Shown here one piece after another: positions 58,401-64,000 of a stretch of 64,000 nt of DNA (its first letter is position 1; the number at the start of each line of letters is the position of its first letter). Where the stretch lies: positions 22,656,073 through 22,720,072 of the forward strand of contig NC_063181.1 in the NCBI RefSeq assembly GCF_023159225.1. Direction: 5' to 3'. The notes beneath the pieces were generated by a model that was not told the origin of the DNA, did no database searches, and saw only the letters and a program-made list of their open reading frames with translations. The DNA comes from Perognathus longimembris pacificus. Taxonomy: Eukaryota > Chordata > Mammalia > Rodentia > Heteromyidae. The position numbers and the translations under genes were made by a program.

Positions 58401-59036
58401 ATTGGATATTTTATTCTTCTCTGAGGCTGGTGAAAAGACAAAAGCAAGTCATGAATTTAGACAATGCACTGAAAGAATCTGTAAAATGGAAAAAAGAGAA
58501 CACAAAAAGATAAACAAATTACAAGATTCAGTAAAATGGTTGCTTGAATTTTTGCACATTTAAAACATATGCATGTTAAATCGTGAGCATAATTCATAAT
58601 GTAGCCTAAAGTGATAGGATAATGGCCTTCCATCTTCAGGATCTTTCCTGGTTTTCCAATGCTAGAAAGACCCATGAGGACTAGCCCCACCATTGTAACT
58701 TTTGTCTCCCTGTTGATGTAATGACTGCTTTGTTTACAGAACACCTTATACTCTTATAATGCCCCAAGTTGCTAGTATCCTGCTTGTCCCCACTTTGAAG
58801 CAACACAAAGACTTAGTGGCCCGGGATTGTGAGAAAATCAGCCAGGGAAGCTGCTCACAGATGCTAGAAAATGTCTCCTCTTTCCTACATTGTCATCCAA
58901 GCCTTGAAATCCTGACACGAGAGAGTGATTGCTTTATGACTGCCTTCTCCCATTGCTAACCCCTGTTACTTATTGAGAATTCTGCCAGCACATTTTATGA
59001 AGCTGTCTATTCCCCCTATGTGTCATAGACATAGAG
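55433..59036. other. Mostly unique sequence
   Basis: Contains an L2 relic (55690-55775) and an AT-only inverted repeat at 56642-56686 (arms ATTATAGTA and TACTATAAT). Open frames of 60-95 codons lack splice context. Confidence 0.45.
55690..55775 (-). mobile_element. L2-like LINE 3' end
   Basis: TTCATTCATTCACTCACTCA, then GAGCATCTGGGTGAGTCCCT and GTGCCAGATGGGCTAAGG is the reverse of the L2 terminus. Confidence 0.5.
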
Positions 59037-59120
59037 TCATTCATTCAACAAATATTTACTGAGAACCTTTCATGTTCTACACTTGCTGAATGTCAGTTAC
59101 TAGTGCTCAAAAAGATAATG
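59037..59120 (-). mobile_element. L2 LINE 3' end
   Basis: TCATTCATTCAACAAATATT, TACTGAGAACCTTTCATGTT and TTACTAGTGCTCAAAAAGAT is the reverse of 'ctcaataaatatttgttgaatgaatga' with its upstream text. A clear L2 relic. Confidence 0.65.
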
Positions 59121-60556
59121 TGTTCTGCTCTTTTCTTTCCTGTTTTTTGGTGGTTTTTTTTCCCCTTCCTTTCCCTAGAAGTCAGCTCCAGATTCCTTAT
59201 CCCTTCCCATTAAATCAATTTTCAGGTAATTTGCTTGAGAAATAAAATATTAACAGGAATTGCTAAATACTCATTTAGCGCATTTCTTTCCAGGTGAATC
59301 TGGCATACATATCTGCCCATGTTCTGTGGACTTTAAATTCACAATTCTCTCTCGTGCGTGCATGCTCTCTCTCCCTCTTTCACTCTCTCTCTCTCTCTAA
59401 ACCCCTCTCTACTATTATTATCTCTGTTCCTGCATGTTTTCTATGAACTGCACTCAACCCAAGTGTGAGACTCTCAGAAATTTGTTTGCTAAATCATCTG
59501 GCAAATGGTCTTGTTGATGTCTGCTGAGCGGCTCAGAGCCTCCAGTTGTTAAGTACTTATTACAGGAATCCAGCAGGGCAAATTAAGAAAGCTCCACGTT
59601 TGCTTGTTATTTTAGGACTATTATGTTATGTTCTGAGTGGGCTACATATTGGACCTTTTGACCTGAAAGGACTTGCTGTTCTTTAGTCAGAGGTTGCCGC
59701 ATGGAATCTGAATCTTTGACCTGGCAACAATACAAGTGATTATTTTCTAGGGGGAGAATGTCCTCTCTAAGGTTTTTCAGCCTGCTGGAAAATGAAAAAA
59801 AAAAAAAAAAAAGGCTTATTTAAGCGGCTCGAGGTTCACTTGGTATGTCATGTTTTATCACTAAGCTGGGAGCTTTTAATCCTTACAAATTAAGTTATTT
59901 ACTTCATTTTTTAACTTAAACACTTCAAGTGAATGGTATTGCCATATTGACACTTTCAACCCAGAGTGAGCATTCCTCCCCATCCAATGCAAGAAGACAT
60001 GTGGAGTAGCCCAGCTCGATTAAACTCATGGCTGATACTCCCTTTGCTTTTCCAGAAGTGCCTATCACGAATTGAAGCTGCCATATTAGGAAGTGTCATG
60101 TCACTTAGGGTACAATAAAAAAAAAGAACAATATGATTCCTTTGGTCTTTTTAAAAGCAGATTCTAAAGCAGATTTGCAGCATCTGAAAAATTTCTCAGT
60201 ATGCTAGCGAAATCTTGGGGAAATATGATCAAAAGTATGTTAAATATATTAGCATCGGGGCCTCTGAATGCACTGGGTTTCAAAAAAAATAAAAACAGGA
60301 ATTCATTATTGTCACACTTTAAAGTTGTCATGTTTTCTGATGTATCTTGTGCTACTTAAAGCTTTGAATTTGGTACCTCCTTCTGGAATCATGGCTGTGT
60401 TTAAAATACCTCCACAACAGTTTAAATGGTCATTCTTAAGCTCTCTCACACGCTAGCCCCTCTGGCTAAAGGTACTGATACTGCCATGATTTGGAAGAGA
60501 ACATACTTGAAGTAGGAGGTTGGTGTGCTTCTTCAAAACTTTTCAAGTCAATTTTA
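59121..60556. other. Repeat-poor sequence, candidate conserved noncoding block
   Basis: Contains a CT-rich microsatellite (59345-59398) and an A18 run near 59796. From 59500 to 60110 the text is balanced, includes E-box- and homeobox-type cores and shows no repeat family. Confidence 0.4.
59345..59398. repeat. (CT)n microsatellite
   Basis: Runs of TCTCTC and CTCCCTC interrupted by GTGCGTGCATG. Confidence 0.85.
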
Positions 60557-60630
60557 GCTGGGTGCTGGTGGCTCACGCTTGTAATCCTGGGTTCTCAGGA
60601 GATTGAGATCTGAGGATGGCAGTTAATAGA
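60557..60630 (+). mobile_element. 7SL-type SINE, 3'-truncated
   Basis: TTAGCTGGGTGCTGGTGGCT, CACGCTTGTAATCCTGGGTT and GAGATTGAGATCTGAGGATG match the first part of the 7SL-Geo elements. The sequence leaves the family after about 70 bases. Confidence 0.7.
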
Positions 60631-61580
60631 CAGCTTCATGGTTCCATTTTCACACATATACATAAAGTGTTTTGACTTGTTTTTCCTCTGCTTCACCCTC
60701 TCTGTTCACCTTCCTTGGGGAATGTTCTTGAATGAAACTTCACCTAGTTCTATAGATGGTGCCTCAGGTACCAGTAAGTGTGGAATTAAGGTTTCCACAA
60801 GCAGGGCCTGTGAACTGTATTGGCCTGGGAGAATGGGACATACATAAGTGGATCTGGCATGGGGAAGGAGTGCTCTGTGGAAGGTAGATAGGACCTGAAT
60901 GGGCTCCGGCACATGCCACACTCTGGTTTCAAAGGACCACGTCATTTTGTTGAGGACAACTGGGTGACTGAAGTTACCTGGCAATCACATGGGCCAGAAT
61001 TAACTCACATCTTCATCTCCTAAATCTCAACCCCTAGGCTGCTCCAGAGACAGAGTGTGGGACATTTCAATAGCTGTTGTCTTCTATGCCCCCTCCCCTG
61101 CAGCCTCCCCCCCCCCACCCTCCCACCACTTCCCTCCTGCTTAATCCCCATGTGATTTCCTTCTGGTACTACACTGCCCCCTCTCCTGCCATGTCCCCAT
61201 AGTCCCCCTTCCCTGCTCTAGCCCTGGCCTCTCAGCCTCAGGAAAGCTTCGTTCCCAGTGGTCTGAAATGCTAAAGAATTCAATTGGATTCCACACCATT
61301 ATCTTTAATTCATTACATCAAAATAGGAAAAAGAAAATGTCCCTGCACAATATGCTTTTCTTCCTACCTCTTTTCAACCCGGGGCTTTTCTGCTTTTCTT
61401 ATCATCTCAAAGTTTCAAACCCTTTGCTCAGTACTCCTCTAACTTCGCATCTAGTGTGTCATTCCTTCAAATATTCAAAAAATATTTTTATATTATAATT
61501 ATGTTTATTTCATAGTCAGTTATTAAGATGTATCTAATCTCTGAAACATGAATTGGTGTGTAGTGTTTGTTTTTTTCATG
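60631..61580. other. Unique sequence with a C-rich patch
   Basis: 61085-61235 is C-rich (C10 run, CCCTCCC, CCCCCTT), perhaps an old low-complexity tract. No CpG-island signature, since CpGs are few. Confidence 0.5.
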
Positions 61581-61880
61581 GCACCAGGTTGTGAAATTGG
61601 GGCCTTGCACTTCGTAGCAGGTGCTTTCCCACTTAAGCCACACACCGAGTCCATATTGCTCTTAGTTATTTTTCAAGTAGGGTCTTAAATTTTTGCCTAA
61701 GGCTAGCCTTGGATCACAGTCCTCTTGGCTTGTAAGTAGCCTGGATTGCAGATATTCCCTGTCATGCCTGGTTTTTCTTTCAGATAAGCTCTGGTTAATT
61801 ATTTCCCCTGGAACTGTGATCCTCCTGTGACTAGTCTCCAAGTAGCTGGAATCCCAAGCATAAGCCACCATGCCCACTCT
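61581..61880 (-). mobile_element. Old composite SINE: two 7SL-like monomers plus ID-like tail
   Basis: Plus-strand order is an ID-like end (GGGGCCTTGCACTTCGTAGC, CCCACTTAAGCCACAC), then TTTTCAAGTAGGGTCTTAAA...CTTGGATCACAGTCCTCTTG as one 7SL-like piece, then a second ending CCAAGTAGCTGGAATCCC, AAGCATAAGCCACCATGCCC. Read in sense (minus) it is 7SL-7SL-ID. The 71-codon frame at 61662-61877 is inside it and is not a gene. Confidence 0.6.
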
Positions 61881-64000
61881 ACATGGGCATATATTTAGAA
61901 GTTGTCTTGCTACATTCTGTTTTCTTCCTTTTCAGTTTACTTTTCAAAAGTCTTTGTTCATCATGCTGTAATACCTAGCATCTCCCTATTATCTGGCTGA
62001 TTGTAGGACAGATATAAACCTCTTTTGCATGGATTTCCCAAACTGTGCTTTATTCTATCAAGTAGGTCTTTTCACTTTTGCCCTCTCTCAATATTTATAC
62101 CCTAAGTTCTCCCTATGCCTGATTTTGTTGGTGCTTTTTCCTCAATCTGGATACCCTCCTTCCATAATTTGTGGTTATGCCAAGGAAAGAAGCAATGAAT
62201 ATGTTTTCCAAGGGCATGTAGGTGAACTGATTGTAACTGATCATTTGTTCAAGGAACACCACCACTAGCTGTCTTTAAGCCATCCCTTTCTCTGTAGGTG
62301 ACTTGCAATTAGTGGAGTGGCATTTAGTGGCTACAGAGGACAAAGAATAATTAAAATGTGATCTTCCTCTTCTGGATTTTAACCCGATCCCCAAAAGTAA
62401 TGTCACCAAAATAGGGAAGAGATAAAGTAGCATTACTGTTCTTAAAGGTTTGCCTGGAATTAGGACTAGAACCAGGATTGTTTTGAAGGGCAAAGGCATT
62501 ATTTATAAAGCTCCTTAAACCCATGAGCAGGAGATAGGGCTCATGTTTGTAAGAAGAATAAATACAAGCATTATTTTGTTTCTTATGCTTTTGTCCTTTC
62601 TTGTGGTAGAAATCAAAGATGGTGATTTGGGAGGGGCACGAATAAATTAGACTAGATGAGCTTCTATGATTAATTATGCTGTAATTAAATATTAACCACA
62701 ACAGTATGTCTTATATTTATGCAAATGGCTTCCTTTTCTATTTGAAATTGTTTAATTATACACAGAAATATGTCTAAAAATATAGTCCGAGACTGAATTT
62801 TTGAAGAAATTTGATGTGTATATGAAAATAAACACCCACAATGCTAACCAGTTGGTAGATTATTCAGAAATTGAATCTATTGCCATATTTAAAAGGAAGC
62901 ATGATCAAATAAATCATCTTATTAATTTTTAAAAAAGATTCCAAATCCTTGCACCACAAAAGTTTATGAGAATTGTTTTTAATAGAGATTCAGAAAACTG
63001 AATTTTGTTCTGATGCAACATAAGAAATATATGCTGTTCTGGTTTACCAGGGAAAAATAATTTTATATTAAATACACTTGGCTATTCTGCCTTTAAGTTT
63101 TTGAAAATTGATCTTTTATTTGCTATGTGACTGTACATGAGATTATTCATGTGTAAGTAAGAGAGAAGATACTTAATGAAAGGTTTGTGGCTACGGCAAT
63201 AGATAATGTTACTTGTATGCACAATATGCAACATAATACAAGAACATGTGAAATACAGAAAATGGTAGCTTGAATATATGTTCATTAAATTAATTGCTAT
63301 GTAGAATTTTCCAAACTCCAACTATATGTCCAAACTGCTATGAATTCATAGAATATATTGCTTTATTCTCACTAGATTACTTGCAGGCAAGGAAAAGCAA
63401 GACTAAGTTTCTGAGGATTCCCTTGTCTTTTTTGTATGATTTAGAAATGGTTTGTCCATTTTTCAAGCAAAACTAAGCCTGATCCTGGGTTTATGCCTGG
63501 CTCCGGGGCAGAAAGCATGCTGGGATGCGCTTCTTGGCAGTTTAAAGTCCTGCCTTGACCACCACATGCCTTCCATGCTGTTTCCTGTGTTGGAAATCAG
63601 ATAGCCACAGCATCAGACAGAGAGGGGAGCAAACAAGCAAGCTTGAAGGAGAGTGCTGCAGCTGCAAATATTGCACCAATAGCTAAAGATGCTCCTCGAA
63701 CCTCTGCAGAAGCCTGGACCACCACTGCCCAAGTCTCCCTTATACGCAGAGCTCTGGCTAATAATAAAAGGTTGGCAATTGGAGGCTCTCTTTATCTCAA
63801 CTACTTACTTAAAAAAAAAAAAAGTTATGTCAAGTGAGCACTTTACATGTTGTTCACCCACTTAGGCAGTGCCTCCTTTGAAGCTGAAATAGATTGCTTA
63901 CATAAAGTGCTCGGAACTGCCTCTGCCGTCTTCCCCTGCTGCAAGTTTCTCTCAAAGCGGCAGCTTTGTAATCCTTTGATCCCAATACCGCTGAACTCTT
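61881..64000. other. Mostly unique sequence
   Basis: A 116-codon minus-strand frame at 62351-62701 and a 64-codon plus frame at 63643-63837 have no splice borders or recognisable domain. 63480-64000 is less AT-rich than its surroundings, with CpGs near 63903 and 63957, and may be a conserved or regulatory stretch continuing past the window. Confidence 0.4.

Noticed and set aside
62351..62701. 116-codon minus-strand frame
   Set aside because: No splice borders, no domain, AT-driven Asn/Lys/Ser-rich composition.
1..64000. CRISPR arrays, operons, phage, plasmid or rRNA features
   Set aside because: The repeats are microsatellites and dispersed retroelements; base composition and element types are mammalian. 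tRNA-like text occurs only as SINE promoters.

Overview
The window is noncoding mammalian DNA: AT-rich, CpG-poor, and dominated by decayed unique sequence and interspersed repeats. The dimeric SINEs at 20833-21039, 34256-34472, 46201-46412 and 53827-54074 join a left part resembling the tRNA-Ala-derived rodent ID element to a right part that, from memory, I match to the 'Geo' monomer of the IDL-Geo SINE. That family is described only from Geomyoidea (kangaroo rats, pocket mice, pocket gophers), so a geomyoid rodent is the best guess. No bacterial, phage or viral genes, CRISPR arrays, rRNA or intact tRNA genes were seen.

Almost all short open frames here are chance products of AT-rich or repeat DNA. 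The one segment with the full look of a protein-coding exon is on the minus strand at 47125-47328. It is 204 bp, open throughout, follows a branch-point-like motif and an acceptor ending TTTTCAG, and ends at AG|GTGAGT. The window is therefore probably largely intronic to an unidentified minus-strand gene. Weaker exon-like pieces are at 8454-8560 (minus) and 4423-4487 (plus). A coding-looking but unspliced stretch lies at 45013-45219 (minus).

Layout. 1-9380 is AT-rich unique sequence. 9380-16990 is repeat-dense: an old 7SL-type SINE, a truncated L1 with clean target-site duplications, a SINE split by a large polypyrimidine expansion, and a twin-primed (5'-inverted) L1 that itself carries a SINE. 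17000-21300 holds L2 and MER5-like relics and several SINEs. 21500-34200 is mostly unique, with scattered SINEs, an L2 and microsatellites. 34200-36700 holds an IDL-Geo SINE, L1 3' ends and ID/B1-type SINEs. 36700-44000 is largely unique with long (GT)n arrays. 44000-46430 is a cluster of an L1 3' end, SINEs and a young SINE inserted in the tail-side duplication of another. 47125-47328 is the exon, followed by repeat-poor sequence to 49400. 49400-54090 is SINE-rich. 54100-64000 is mostly unique with L2 relics, one C-rich patch and an old composite SINE.

Mobile elements shape the window. L1-type target-site duplications flank several L1 and SINE copies, consistent with L1 machinery mobilising the SINEs. 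Several microsatellites start at SINE tails. No new enzymatic or defence system was found. The most informative items are the unannotated exon, the twin-primed L1, and two SINE designs sharing the Geo right half.
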